Part shown: one piece after another, positions 1 through 7,983 of the stretch
Layout of the letters: each line of letters starts with the position of its first letter
Position numbering within the stretch: the stretch's first letter is position 1
DNA from: Roseomonas sp.
GTDB taxonomy: Bacteria; Pseudomonadota; Alphaproteobacteria; Acetobacterales; Acetobacteraceae
Assembly: GCA_020249435.1 (NCBI GenBank)
Contig: JADCFQ010000018.1
Coordinates: 1 to 64,000 of the forward strand
DNA length: 64,000 nt
Direction of reading: 5' to 3'
Program-made: the position numbers and the translations under genes
Notes under the pieces: generated by a model
What the model saw: the letters and a program-made list of their open reading frames with translations, nothing else
Database searches by the model: none
Told to the model about the DNA's origin: nothing

Positions 1-70
1 CAGGACGCACCCGCTTTTCAAGATCAACATAGCTGAACAGGGAACCAGCCACCGCGTCATTACCACGCAT
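1..70 (-). CDS. Transposase N-terminus, partial (runs off left edge)
   Basis: Only the first 23 residues are visible. They start at an ATG (68-70) and contain the segment SLFSYVDLEKRV, which I know as the conserved N-terminus of a widespread DDE transposase group usually filed with IS5/IS1182-like elements. A GAGG tract lies about 8 nt before the ATG on the minus strand. The body of the gene lies outside the window, so neither intactness nor the exact family can be judged. The adjoining 71-230 stretch is AT-richer than the rest of the window, as expected for the end of an insertion sequence. Confidence 0.6.
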   Translation of the reverse strand, partial: MRGNDAVAGSLFSYVDLEKRVRP

Positions 71-230
71 CGCAACCTCAACCAAATGCGACGACAGTGA
101 ATCATAAATGCGGAGATTAGACTACGAATTTCAGCAGCCTGATAGAGTCTCTCATATCTCTGGCCTCCTCTATCTGCTTCGCTTCCACCGCAGCGTGTAA
201 TGCCTATCACGCCATGAACGCTAGTTGAAG
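71..230. other. Non-coding IS flank / intergenic stretch
   Basis: No convincing gene is visible. The stretch separates the transposase start from the 3' end of the racemase-fold gene, and its base composition is clearly more AT-rich than the neighbouring genes. It probably holds the terminal inverted repeat of the insertion sequence; the segment near 130-146 (around TTTCAGCAGCCTGATAG) resembles ends I have seen on such elements, but the partner repeat is outside the window. Confidence 0.35.
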
Positions 231-1064
231 TTATTTGTATTGATTTTGCAATAATATGACATCGGCCACTCCCGGATAAATCGCCCCGTAATACCGCCGC
301 AGCTCAGCAATCTGCGCCGGCGGCGGCTGACCATAGGCGCCGCGCCGGCTGGTGAAACGCCCGCCCATGGCGCGCTTCAGCTTCACCGCCGCCTGCGCCT
401 GTTGCATCAGCGCCAAAGGCCCGCAGAGCACCGGCGCGCCGCGTGCGATTTCATGCACGCCCGCTTCAAACAGGAGCACCATCGCCACACCAACTGCCGG
501 GATCACCACCTCCGCCCCGCGTGCCACGCAATCCTCAGCCGCCTTGTGGAATTGCGCGAGCACGGAATCGCGCACCGCACCTGGCGCAAAGGCAGCTTCC
601 AGATCGGTCAGCTTGGCCACATCCATCCGCGCCGTGGCGGCCACCCGGCTGGCCAGGCCATAGCTTCGAATATTTTCGGCCACGCGCGCCTCGTGCTTGT
701 CGTTTGAGAAGACAATACCGATGGAGGCGCCCATCTGGCAGGCGGTCAGCAGCGAGGCTTCGCACAAGCCAAGCACGGGGATGCTGGCGATCTCCCGCGC
801 GATGCGAAGGCCAGGGTCCACGATATTGCCAAGCAATACGGCATCGAAACCCTCGGCCTCGGCGCGCGCCACATTGTCCAGCACTTCGCCGGTTTCGATG
901 AATTCCAGGTAGCGATACTGGTCGCCAATGCCGCCGCGCTTTTCAATGCCATGGATGGCGATTTCCGTGCCCGGATCGGCGCCCGCATCCAGCACGCGCC
1001 TGAGCGCCTTGGCATAGGTCGGCCAGGCATCCGGCCTAGTCAGGGATTGGTACCAAAGCCTCAT
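231..1064 (-). CDS. Asp/Glu/hydantoin racemase-superfamily protein lacking both usual catalytic cysteines
   Basis: A 277-residue protein with the two-lobed Asp/Glu racemase fold pattern. The family block around residues 76-90 (GNIVDPGLRIAREI) is recognisable, followed by SIPVLGLCEAS (94-104) and a C-terminal APVLCGPLALM block (210-220). In true racemases a cysteine precedes the DPGL segment and a second sits in a GCAGM-like loop. Here these positions appear to be Asn80 and Ala190, so two-base racemisation is doubtful; a decarboxylase- or isomerase-like activity is possible. The start at 1064 follows a GGGGG tract and leaves a promoter-sized gap to the divergent gene at 1165. A longer frame reaching 1199 would overlap that gene. 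Confidence 0.7.
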   Translation of the reverse strand: MRLWYQSLTRPDAWPTYAKALRRVLDAGADPGTEIAIHGIEKRGGIGDQYRYLEFIETGEVLDNVARAEAEGFDAVLLGNIVDPGLRIAREIASIPVLGLCEASLLTACQMGASIGIVFSNDKHEARVAENIRSYGLASRVAATARMDVAKLTDLEAAFAPGAVRDSVLAQFHKAAEDCVARGAEVVIPAVGVAMVLLFEAGVHEIARGAPVLCGPLALMQQAQAAVKLKRAMGGRFTSRRGAYGQPPPAQIAELRRYYGAIYPGVADVILLQNQYK

Positions 1065-1164
1065 CGCAGCCCCCGTGAAATGCATGCTCATAGCGCCCGA
1101 TTCGCCGCGCGGCGTCCACCCCTGGCCCCTCGCGCGCGCCCCGTTTTCTCTGATATAAGGCGGG

Positions 1165-2373
1165 ATGATCACGACCCTGGCCGATATCCTGGCGCCCATG
1201 TCGCCGGACCGCTTCTTCGCCGAATATTACGATCAGCAACCGCTGCATCTGCCGGGCGCTGCCGAGAAATTCGCCCATGTGCTGGATTGGGCCGGCATCA
1301 ACAGTATGCTCGGCATGACGCATATCTGGTCCGAACGCAGCCTGAAGGTGGTGATGGACAGCACCACGATCCCTGCCGCGCAGTATAGCCAAAGCGCCAT
1401 GTCGCGTGATGGTGCCAATTCCCTGCAACCCATCCCCGCCAAGGTGCAGGAATGGGTGGCGCGCGGCGCTTCCGTGGTGATGAATGATGTGGATAGCCTG
1501 ACGCCAGGTCTGGCCGGTATTTCCAATGCGCTGGAAGGTGCCGGCCTCGGCAAGGCGCAGGCGAATGTCTATATCTCCTGGCAGAGCCACAAGGCGTTTC
1601 AAGCACATTATGACACGCATGATGTCTGGGCCGTGCAGGTGGAAGGGGAGAAAACCTGGAACATCTGGGAAGGCCGCGCGGAATGGCCGGTGGCGCATGC
1701 AATCTTTCGCAGCCAGGGTCAGGAATTTCACGAAAAAGCCAAGGGCGCCTTGCGCTTCAAGGCACATCTGAAAAAGGGCGATCTGCTCTATCTGCCGCGC
1801 GGCTGGTATCATGATGCCCTGGCCGAGGCACCCAATTCGGTCCACATCGCTTACGGCGTCCATGCGCCGATGGGCGTTGATTTCATGGGCCTGCTGACAG
1901 AACGCGCCTTCCATGATGCGGAGTTTCGTAAGCCCTTGCCGCGGCAGGATGGCACACCAGCGGCAAAATATGCGCTGACGCAGCGCGCAGCCCTGCTTGG
2001 CCAACGCATCGCCGAATGGTCGCGTGACCCGAAATTCCTGCAAGCGGTGGAAAACTTCCAGGCCAATTACCGGTTTGAACGCGGCGGCTATGATTTGCTG
2101 GCGGCGCGCGGTGCGGCGCCCGCCACGGAGTCAGGTGGCGCGCAAATGTTTCGCGTGCGTCCCAATGTAAAAACCGTCCGGCGCGGCGCGGATTACGGGC
2201 TACGTACTGAGATGGGTGTTTTGGCGATTACAGCGCAGGAGGTTGAACCCGCTGCCTGGATCATCACCCAGCCGAGCATCACGGAAACCTCGCTCGCCTT
2301 GGCCTGTCCCGGCGCGAATACGGCAGCGCTGATTGAAAAGCTCCGCGCGGCGGAAATTCTGCTGCCGGCATGA
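1165..2373 (+). CDS. JmjC/cupin-like protein (2-oxoglutarate-dependent oxygenase, ribosomal oxygenase type)
   Basis: A 402-residue protein of the Cupin_4/JmjC family, which includes bacterial ribosomal protein hydroxylases such as YcfD/RoxA and eukaryotic NO66/MINA. The iron-binding pattern is visible: His148-x-Asp150 in FQAHYDTHDVW, and the distal His216 in YLPRGWYHDAL, the same PRG-x2-H context as in YcfD-type enzymes. A region before it (about 60-100) fits the family's lid, and the C-terminal 170 residues fit the helical dimerisation and winged-helix part. The likely reaction is Fe(II)/2-oxoglutarate-dependent protein hydroxylation; the substrate cannot be read from sequence. The stop overlaps the next start in an ATGA, so the two are translationally coupled. 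Confidence 0.8.
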   Translation: MITTLADILAPMSPDRFFAEYYDQQPLHLPGAAEKFAHVLDWAGINSMLGMTHIWSERSLKVVMDSTTIPAAQYSQSAMSRDGANSLQPIPAKVQEWVARGASVVMNDVDSLTPGLAGISNALEGAGLGKAQANVYISWQSHKAFQAHYDTHDVWAVQVEGEKTWNIWEGRAEWPVAHAIFRSQGQEFHEKAKGALRFKAHLKKGDLLYLPRGWYHDALAEAPNSVHIAYGVHAPMGVDFMGLLTERAFHDAEFRKPLPRQDGTPAAKYALTQRAALLGQRIAEWSRDPKFLQAVENFQANYRFERGGYDLLAARGAAPATESGGAQMFRVRPNVKTVRRGADYGLRTEMGVLAITAQEVEPAAWIITQPSITETSLALACPGANTAALIEKLRAAEILLPA

Positions 2374-2801
2374 AGCGCTTTGCCGTGTTTGCGCTTGGCG
2401 TCACGCTTGTCGCGCTGACCGTGCCTGCCCAGGCGGCGGGATTTTCCTGCGTGGGCGCGGAAAAGCTGGAAGATGATGTGTATTCCATCCCCTTCCCGCG
2501 CGGCAGCGCCACCATCCCGGAAGCCGCACGTTCCCCGCTGGCGGCGGCCATCGAAGCTGCCTTCGCGGAACCAGGGCGCAATATCTGCATCCTGGGCCAT
2601 GCCGGGCAGGAAGGCGGGGCCACAACCTCCATCCAATTGGCCGCACAGCGCGCCCGCGCCGTGACCAATGCCCTGGCGGAGCGCGGCATTGCGCCGGAAC
2701 GGCTGCGGTCCGAAGCGCGCAGCGCCCAATTCAGCCCGAGCGTCCGCGCTGCCGAGCCCCCATCGCGCACCGTCACCATTGTGCTGATGCCGGCCCCGTG
2801 A
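2370..2801 (+). CDS. Small exported OmpA-like protein
   Basis: A 143-residue protein with a clear signal peptide (hydrophobic segment 4-20, probable cleavage after AQA at 20-22). The mature part has an OmpA-like layout: a short beta segment with a GSATIPE stretch, then an LAAQRARAVTNAL helix (about 90-102) and GIAPERLRSEARS, matching the RA-x2-V helix and following turn of OmpA C-terminal domains. It lacks the longer arginine-rich end of full peptidoglycan-binding domains, so it may be a shortened or divergent version. It overlaps the preceding oxygenase gene by 4 nt and is probably co-transcribed with it. Confidence 0.6.
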   Translation: MKRFAVFALGVTLVALTVPAQAAGFSCVGAEKLEDDVYSIPFPRGSATIPEAARSPLAAAIEAAFAEPGRNICILGHAGQEGGATTSIQLAAQRARAVTNALAERGIAPERLRSEARSAQFSPSVRAAEPPSRTVTIVLMPAP

Positions 2802-2895
2802 CGCGTGAAAGGGCTTGCCCCATCCAGCGCGCGGCGCCAGAAGAGGGTCAGGATAAACAGGGCCGATTCGCCCCCTATGCCAAGGAGAAACGCCG

Positions 2896-3402
2896 ATGCT
2901 GTCGCGTCGTTCCCTATTCGCCGTCGGCGGTGCTGCCCTTTTGCTGAATGGCTGCGCGCAGGTGGCGCCGGAAGGCGGCCCGCCGCTGATGGATGTGCTT
3001 GGCGGTGATTCCAATCTTTCGAGTTTCCGCGCTGCGTTGCGCAGTTCTGGCCTCGCTTCCGAATTGTTTGAGCGTCCGGGCATTTACACCGTGCTCGCGC
3101 CAACCAACCTTGCCTGGTCCGGCGCGCCGGAGCGTATTCGTAACGGCGAACGCGAAGGGCTGCTTAGCCTGATCGCGGGTGGGCGGCTGAGCCTTGTGGA
3201 TATTCAGGCGCGCGGCGGGCGCATCCGCATGTTGAGCGGGATTGACGTGCGCGTGGTGGGCGGCACGGCTGATAGCCCGCGTATTCAGGCGGCGCGCCCG
3301 GGCCAGGCGCCTTCTGGTGCTTCGGCAAGCATCATCCGCGCCAATCTGATGGCGAGCAATGGCGTGGTGCATGTTGTGCAAGGCGTGCTGCTGCCCGCAT
3401 GA
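2896..3402 (+). CDS. Fasciclin-domain lipoprotein
   Basis: A 168-residue protein beginning with a twin-arginine-like MLSRRSLF segment, a hydrophobic core and a lipobox LLNGC with Cys20, so it is probably a lipid-anchored envelope protein. The rest resembles a fasciclin (FAS1) domain: FRAALRSSGLASEL, then the H1-like TVLAPTNLAW motif (about 65-74), and the terminal NGVVHVVQGVLLPA block, the H2 motif. FAS1 domains usually mediate adhesion or surface protein contacts. A strong Shine-Dalgarno AAGGAGA precedes the start by 7 nt. Its stop overlaps the next gene's ATG (ATGA), placing both in one unit. Confidence 0.8.
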   Translation: MLSRRSLFAVGGAALLLNGCAQVAPEGGPPLMDVLGGDSNLSSFRAALRSSGLASELFERPGIYTVLAPTNLAWSGAPERIRNGEREGLLSLIAGGRLSLVDIQARGGRIRMLSGIDVRVVGGTADSPRIQAARPGQAPSGASASIIRANLMASNGVVHVVQGVLLPA

Positions 3403-4010
3403 TGCGGCGCCGCGCCGTTCTTGGCGCGCTGTGTCTTTCACCGGCACTGGCCTATGCGGCCAGTGCTGCGCACCGGATTTGGGTGGTCAGCAATGGCTGG
3501 CATAGCGGGATTGTTTTGGCCCGCGCCGATGTGCCGGAAAGCGTGATCCCGGAAATCGCCGATTTCCCCCATGCGCGGTTTTTCGAATTCGGCTGGGGCG
3601 ATGCGGAATTCTACCCGGCGCGCGAAGCCGGCGCCTGGCTTGCCTTGCGCGCGGCCTTTCCAGGGCCGGCTGTGATGCATGTGGCGGGCCTTCCGGATCA
3701 TCCCGCGCGCATTTGGCCCAATGTCACCATCCTGCCCTTTGCCGTTGATGCCGATGCGCTGCGCCGCTTGCTTGATTTCCTGCGCCATAGTTTTGACCGT
3801 GCCGGGGCGGGGCGCGCGGTGGTGACGGCGCGTGGCATCTACCCTTTCAGCCTGTTCTATCCGGCAACAGGGCGGTTTCACATGTTCAACAATTGCAATA
3901 CCTGGACCGCGCAGGCGCTGACGGCCATGGGGCTCGGCGCGTCACTTGGGGGCGTGAACACGGCAGAGGATCTGGTCAGCCGCATCCGCCCCTTTGCGAT
4001 GGCGGAATAA
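3399..4010 (+). CDS. DUF2459 family protein with signal peptide
   Basis: A 203-residue protein matching the DUF2459/TIGR02117 family by its pattern: an N-terminal hydrophobic export segment (5-23), WVVSNGWHSGIVL (about 29-41) containing a conserved His, FFEFGWGDAEFY (63-74), and a late FHMFNNCNTWTAQAL block (160-174) with Asn-Asn-Cys-Asn. The paired Trp-His-Ser and Asn-Cys motifs suggest a papain-like or NlpC-like fold with Cys and His, but no activity is established for the family. It follows the fasciclin gene with a 4-nt overlap and is convergent with the LutA-like gene one base downstream. Confidence 0.72.
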   Translation: MMRRRAVLGALCLSPALAYAASAAHRIWVVSNGWHSGIVLARADVPESVIPEIADFPHARFFEFGWGDAEFYPAREAGAWLALRAAFPGPAVMHVAGLPDHPARIWPNVTILPFAVDADALRRLLDFLRHSFDRAGAGRAVVTARGIYPFSLFYPATGRFHMFNNCNTWTAQALTAMGLGASLGGVNTAEDLVSRIRPFAMAE

Positions 4011-4011
4011 G

Positions 4012-4785
4012 TCAGCCGTCTTTCGCGTCCCCGATCGGCGCGGCATCGCGTGTCATGCCTGCCAGCACTTCAGCCACATGGCGTACCTTCACCGAAGACC
4101 CTTCGCGCTTCAGCCGCCCCGCCATGTTCAACAGGCAGCCCATATCACCCGCGAGCAAGGTGCCCGCACCGGTTGCCTGAATATCGCGACATTTATCGGT
4201 GACCATGCGCACGGAAATATCAGGGTATTTCACGCAGAAGGTGCCGCCAAAGCCGCAGCAGATTTCCGGTTCTGCCAATTCAATCAGGCTGAGTCCCTCA
4301 ACCGTTTTCAGCAATTTGCGCGGCTGCGCCTTCACGCCCATTTCCCTGAGGCCCGAACAGGAATCATGATAGGTCACGCTGCCATCCAGCCGCGCCGCGA
4401 CCTTTTCCATACCCATCACATCGGTCAGGAAAGACACCAGCTCATGCGTGCGCGCGGCAAGCGCTTCCGACTTTCCACGATAATGCGGGTCATCATCAAA
4501 AAGTGCGGGATAGTGATGCGCGATCATGCCGGCGCAGGAGCCAGACGGGGCCACCACATAATCATAGCCCTGAAAGGCATCCACTACCGCGCGGGCCAAA
4601 GCCTTGGCATTGGCGCGGTCGCCAGAATTATAGGCGGGCTGGCCGCAGCAGGTCTGGCTGGGCGGCACTTCCACCTGGCAGCCGGCCTCTTCCAGCAGCT
4701 TGATGGCGGCAAAGCCGACGCTTGGCCGATAAAGGTCCACCAGACAGGTGACGAAAAGGGCAACGCGCGGGCGGGCTTGGGTCAT
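4012..4785 (-). CDS. LutA/YkgE-like (Fe-S)-binding CCG-domain oxidoreductase subunit
   Basis: A 257-residue protein with two cysteine-rich CCG domains: TCLVDLYRP near residue 13, SQTCCGQPAYNSG (about 43-55), then YHDSCSGLREMG (about 138-149) and PEICCGFGGTFCVKYP (about 173-188). This is the LutA (YkgE, glycolate oxidase GlcF-like) architecture. LutA works with LutB and LutC in L-lactate oxidation to pyruvate. Neither partner is seen here: the 5' neighbour is a SirB1-like protein and the 3' neighbour is a convergent DUF2459 gene, so the subunit is either a solo member or its partners are elsewhere. The start at 4785 gives the expected length. Confidence 0.8.
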   Translation of the reverse strand: MTQARPRVALFVTCLVDLYRPSVGFAAIKLLEEAGCQVEVPPSQTCCGQPAYNSGDRANAKALARAVVDAFQGYDYVVAPSGSCAGMIAHHYPALFDDDPHYRGKSEALAARTHELVSFLTDVMGMEKVAARLDGSVTYHDSCSGLREMGVKAQPRKLLKTVEGLSLIELAEPEICCGFGGTFCVKYPDISVRMVTDKCRDIQATGAGTLLAGDMGCLLNMAGRLKREGSSVKVRHVAEVLAGMTRDAAPIGDAKDG

Positions 4786-4831
4786 GGGGTCAGTTTAGCC
4801 TTGGCCGTGTGCGCTGGCGATATGGTCAGCG

Positions 4832-5719
4832 TCAATTCAGGCGCTGGCGCAATTCGCCAGCGAGCGCGCGCACGCGGGCAGCGGCTTCCCCTTCCGGCAC
4901 CAATTCCAGGAAGCGATCCAGGCAGCCAAGCGCCGCGCCAATGCGTTCCAGCCTTTGGTTCATCAGCCCCGCTTCGCGCCACAGCGCGGCATGATCGGGT
5001 GCCAGCCGCAGCATGTCTTCGGTCGCCGAAAGCGCCGCCTTCACATCCCCGCCGCGCAAGCGCCGCAGCTTGATATTGTTTTGCAACCGCAGCAGCACTT
5101 CGCGGCGCGTCATGGGGCGCAGCACACCGGGGCGCAGTTCCGCCTTTTCGCCCTCCACGCGCTTCAGCAGCGCGCGCAAATCCTGCGCTTCCAGTACCTT
5201 GCCGCCGGCAAAGACATCCAGAATGAGCTTGCCCTTGGGCCCTTCCAAAGCCAGCAGGAAATGGCCGGGGAAATCCAAGCCAAAAGCGCCCCAGCCGGCG
5301 GCATCGGCGGCATGCAACCACAAAATGCCAAGCGCTACAGGCAGCCCGCGCCGGCGTTCCACCACATGGATCAGATTGGCATTCGCCATATCCTCATAGG
5401 TTTCGGAATCGCCCTGATAGCCAAAATGCCCATGCAGCGTTTCCGCAAGGATCAGCCGACGCGCTTCCAGATCGCCGCCATCGGCCTTGCCATCCATGCT
5501 GGCGGCATCCACCACCTTGCGCGCGATATCGGAAAAATGCGCCGCTACCTTGCGCCAATCGGCCTCAGGCGCATCCACCCGCGCCAATTGCAAGGCGACG
5601 GTCGCGATATCAAGCTCCAGATCCGGCAGGCTGCCGGCGGCTTCGATCGCGCTGCGTGGTTCGGGGGCATGGGTGATCGCCATCAACCATATTTTTACGG
5701 CTTCTTCAGGAAGGATCAA
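4832..5719 (-). CDS. SirB1-like transglutaminase-fold / TPR protein
   Basis: A 295-residue protein with the SirB1 layout: an N-terminal helical segment, a transglutaminase-like core around GDSETYEDMANANLIHVVERRRGLPVALGILW (residues roughly 101-133) and the FGLDFPGHFLLAL segment (about 144-156), and then tetratricopeptide-like helices from about 205 to 290 (LRLQNNIKLRRLRGG, LRLAPDHAALWREAG). The usual catalytic Cys of transglutaminases is not evident, as is typical of this family. The biochemical role is not established. It sits immediately downstream of hemW on the same strand with a 6-nt gap and is probably co-transcribed with ridA-hemW. Confidence 0.75.
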   Translation of the reverse strand: MILPEEAVKIWLMAITHAPEPRSAIEAAGSLPDLELDIATVALQLARVDAPEADWRKVAAHFSDIARKVVDAASMDGKADGGDLEARRLILAETLHGHFGYQGDSETYEDMANANLIHVVERRRGLPVALGILWLHAADAAGWGAFGLDFPGHFLLALEGPKGKLILDVFAGGKVLEAQDLRALLKRVEGEKAELRPGVLRPMTRREVLLRLQNNIKLRRLRGGDVKAALSATEDMLRLAPDHAALWREAGLMNQRLERIGAALGCLDRFLELVPEGEAAARVRALAGELRQRLN

Positions 5720-5725
5720 GTTTTA

Positions 5726-6934
5726 TCAGCGCAGCAGCAGCGGCAGCATGGAATCCAGGCGCAAAAGCCCCTCCCCGGTTGCGCAAAGCCGGCCATTTTC
5801 GCCCCAGAATAGGTAATCCTCGTCCAGGCAGGCCGCCAGCATGGCCGGGTCCACCACCTCGGCAAAGGCAAGCCCGGCGCGGGCTTCGATTCGGGCTGGG
5901 TTCACGCCTTCCGTCAGGCGGAGCCCCATCAGCATCGCCTCCCGCCCCACTTCCGCGGGGCTCAGGGTTTCCACATCCACTGCCGCATGGCCTTGGGCTT
6001 CGACCAGGCGCAGCCATTCCTCCGGCGCGCGATGGCGGCGCGTGGCGTGGATGGCGCCCCCGCGCAACACGCGCTGATGCGCCCCGGCGCCGATGCCCAA
6101 GTAATCGCCATAGCGCCAATAGGCCAGATTATGCCGGCTTTCCGCACCTGGCTTGGCGTAATTGCTGATTTCATAAGGCTTCAGGCCAAAGCGCGCCGCC
6201 TCTTCCGCCGTTGCCAGATAAAGCCGCGCCGCGTCATCTTCAGCCGGCAGCGCAAAGGCGCCTCGGCGATAGAGCGTTTCAAACTGCGTGCCTGGTTCAA
6301 TAGTCAATTGATAAAGCGAGAGATGATCAGCCGCGAGCGCCAAGGCCTGGCGCAGTTCTGAACGCCAGGCGGCTTCCTGCTGGCCGGGCCTTGCATAGAT
6401 CAAATCAAAGGAAAGCCGAGGGAAAATGCCGCGCGCCGCTTCCAGTGCGGTGATCGCCTGTGCCACGTCATGCTTGCGGCCAAGAAAACCCAAAGCCTCG
6501 GCATTCAGGGATTGCACGCCAAGGCTCGCGCGATTGACCCCGGCATCCCGAAACGCCGCGAGCTTCGCCGCTTCAACACTGGTGGGGTTGGCTTCGAGTG
6601 TGATTTCTATATCGGGCAGCGGGTCAAAAAAGCGCGTTGCATCTTCAATCAAGGCGGCCACAGTTTCCGGCGCCATCAGGCTTGGCGTGCCGCCGCCGAA
6701 GAAAATACTGGCAAGCGGGCGGCGACCAATCAGCGCGGCTTCATGCGCCAATTCGCGCCGCAAGCCCGCGCGAAAGCGCGCCTCATCCACCCTGTCACGG
6801 ACATGGGAATTGAAGTCGCAATAGGGGCATTTGGCCGCGCAAAACGGCCAATGGATGTAAAGCGCGAGTGGTTCCACGTGGGGTCTATAGGCTATTCCAG
6901 CTTCACGCCGGAAGCCTCGACCAACGGTTGACAC
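5726..6934 (-). CDS. hemW: HemW-like radical SAM haem chaperone
   Basis: A 402-residue radical SAM protein. The 4Fe-4S motif CxxxCxxC is at Cys32, Cys36 and Cys39 in HWPFCAAKCPYCDFN, followed by the family's IFFGGGTPSLM, EITLEANPTS and RASLGVQSL blocks. The extra cysteine typical of HemW versus HemN (Cys followed by Asp-Phe) is present. HemW (formerly annotated as oxygen-independent coproporphyrinogen III oxidase) is thought to deliver haem rather than make it. The start used here is a GTG placed directly after the stop of the upstream RidA gene; a second in-frame GTG at V20, three residues before the conserved LALYIHWPF, is also possible. Its C-terminal HemN domain is present to the end. Confidence 0.88.
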   Translation of the reverse strand: MSTVGRGFRREAGIAYRPHVEPLALYIHWPFCAAKCPYCDFNSHVRDRVDEARFRAGLRRELAHEAALIGRRPLASIFFGGGTPSLMAPETVAALIEDATRFFDPLPDIEITLEANPTSVEAAKLAAFRDAGVNRASLGVQSLNAEALGFLGRKHDVAQAITALEAARGIFPRLSFDLIYARPGQQEAAWRSELRQALALAADHLSLYQLTIEPGTQFETLYRRGAFALPAEDDAARLYLATAEEAARFGLKPYEISNYAKPGAESRHNLAYWRYGDYLGIGAGAHQRVLRGGAIHATRRHRAPEEWLRLVEAQGHAAVDVETLSPAEVGREAMLMGLRLTEGVNPARIEARAGLAFAEVVDPAMLAACLDEDYLFWGENGRLCATGEGLLRLDSMLPLLLR

Positions 6935-7408
6935 TCAATCCACAGCGAAGACCGCGTCAATCTCCACCGTCGCATCGAGCGGCAATTGCGCCACGCCGAT
7001 TGAGGTCCGGGCATGCCGGCCATTTTCACCCCAAAGCGCGATGAACAGCTCCGAACAGGCGTTGATGACCTTGGGATAATCGCCCATGCCGGGTGCCGCG
7101 GTGACGAAGCCGCGCACCATCACCACCTGACGGACGCGGCCAAGGTCGCCGCCAAGCGCGGTGCGGAGCGTGGATAGAAGCTGCAGACCGATCGCGAGCC
7201 CGCCTGCGCGCGCCGTAGCAAGGTCAACATCCTTGCCATAAACCCCTGTGGGGTAGGGCACGCCGTTGCGTTCGCAGATCTGGCCCGCGAGGAAAATCAA
7301 ATTGCCCTCTCGCCGCCACAGGATGAACTCCGCCACAGGTTTGGCCGCAGGTGGCAGGGCATGGCCCAGGGCGGTCAGGCGAGACAGCAATTCGGCGTCA
7401 GTCGGCAT
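6935..7408 (-). CDS. RidA/YjgF family protein
   Basis: A 157-residue protein of the YjgF/YER057c/UK114 family, recognised from the FLAGQICERNG segment, the helix LLSTLRTALGGDLGRVRQVVMVRGFV, and the C-terminal RTSIGVAQLPLDATVEIDAVFAV block with the conserved Arg that binds the substrate carboxylate. Canonical RidA deaminates reactive enamine/imine intermediates from PLP enzymes. This longer member belongs to the subgroup with an N-terminal extension of about 30 residues. I chose the ATG at 7408; an earlier TTG at 7432 would add eight residues but lacks a clear Shine-Dalgarno. It is directly followed by hemW on the same strand. Confidence 0.82.
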   Translation of the reverse strand: MPTDAELLSRLTALGHALPPAAKPVAEFILWRREGNLIFLAGQICERNGVPYPTGVYGKDVDLATARAGGLAIGLQLLSTLRTALGGDLGRVRQVVMVRGFVTAAPGMGDYPKVINACSELFIALWGENGRHARTSIGVAQLPLDATVEIDAVFAVD

Positions 7409-7521
7409 CACGTAGAATCCCGGATAGGTCAAAAAGGGCAGCGCAGAGCGCGTATTTATCTTCAGCGCTTATCTTGCATGCGTGAAACCAAGCGGCAAGG
7501 CAAGGCTTTCACCTAAATGGC

Positions 7522-7752
7522 CTACCGCTTCTTCCCACCCACCCTTTGGATGGAAGCAATACGCAAAGCAGCCTTGCCGGATGCCTTCGCGATTTCATTG
7601 TCCTGCGCTTCAATTTCCTTCTGCGCCGGCAAATCACCATCAAGCCCGCCGAGCAATTCCGCCGGGACCTTGCGGTTGGAACGGCGGCTGCCGTCTTCAT
7701 AAATAACATCAAACAGCACAAAGCGCGCTTGGGTGCCTGGCTTATTGGCCAT
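7522..7752 (-). CDS. Small conserved protein of unknown function (76 aa)
   Basis: A 76-residue soluble protein. Its start is well supported by AAGGAG eight nt upstream of the ATG. Sequence features are an RFVLFDVIYEDGSRRSNRKVP beta-rich stretch (about 10-30), an acidic middle, and a basic C-terminus ending VGGKKR. I do not recognise a named family, although the pattern is similar to short proteins seen in Acetobacteraceae genomes. Its start overlaps the end of the preceding 62-residue gene by 11 nt, so the two are probably translated from one message downstream of the cold-shock gene. Confidence 0.65.
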   Translation of the reverse strand: MANKPGTQARFVLFDVIYEDGSRRSNRKVPAELLGGLDGDLPAQKEIEAQDNEIAKASGKAALRIASIQRVGGKKR

Positions 7753-7930
7753 GGTGTTCTCCTTCAGTCTTCACGTCTTTATCTGCGTCGCCTTCGGCAT
7801 GCTGCGGGTCTTCGCCCGATTTGCGCCGCGCCACCGCTTCCTTCAGCGCTTCAAGCTTCGCTTCCTTGCGCGCCTGCTTGGCCCGGTTCACATCGGCCCG
7901 GTTCTGCCCGTAATTCGGTTTGCGCGCCAT
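7742..7930 (-). CDS. Small highly charged protein (62 aa), DUF4169-like
   Basis: A 62-residue, highly charged protein with an N-terminal KPNYGQNRADVNRAKQARK segment, which predicts one long helix rich in Lys, Arg and Ala, and an acidic tail (SGEDPQHAEGDADKD). The NRADVNRAKQARKEAK pattern resembles the small DUF4169-type proteins of alphaproteobacteria, a recollection rather than a search result. A Shine-Dalgarno GGAGA lies nine nt before the ATG. The gene begins just after the tandem cspA terminators and overlaps the next gene by 11 nt. No function can be assigned. Confidence 0.65.
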   Translation of the reverse strand: MARKPNYGQNRADVNRAKQARKEAKLEALKEAVARRKSGEDPQHAEGDADKDVKTEGEHHGQ

Positions 7931-7949
7931 GCCGCTTCTCCAAATGCGA

Positions 7950-7978
7950 AAAGAAAACGGGGCAGCAAACGCCGCCCC
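7950..7978 (-). terminator. Second terminator downstream of cspA
   Basis: On the minus strand GGGGCGGC pairs with GCTGCCCC around a GTTT loop (8 bp, one G-U pair) and is followed by GTTTTCTTTT. It sits directly after the first terminator and before the small 62-residue gene. Confidence 0.7.
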
Positions 7979-7983
7979 GCCCC

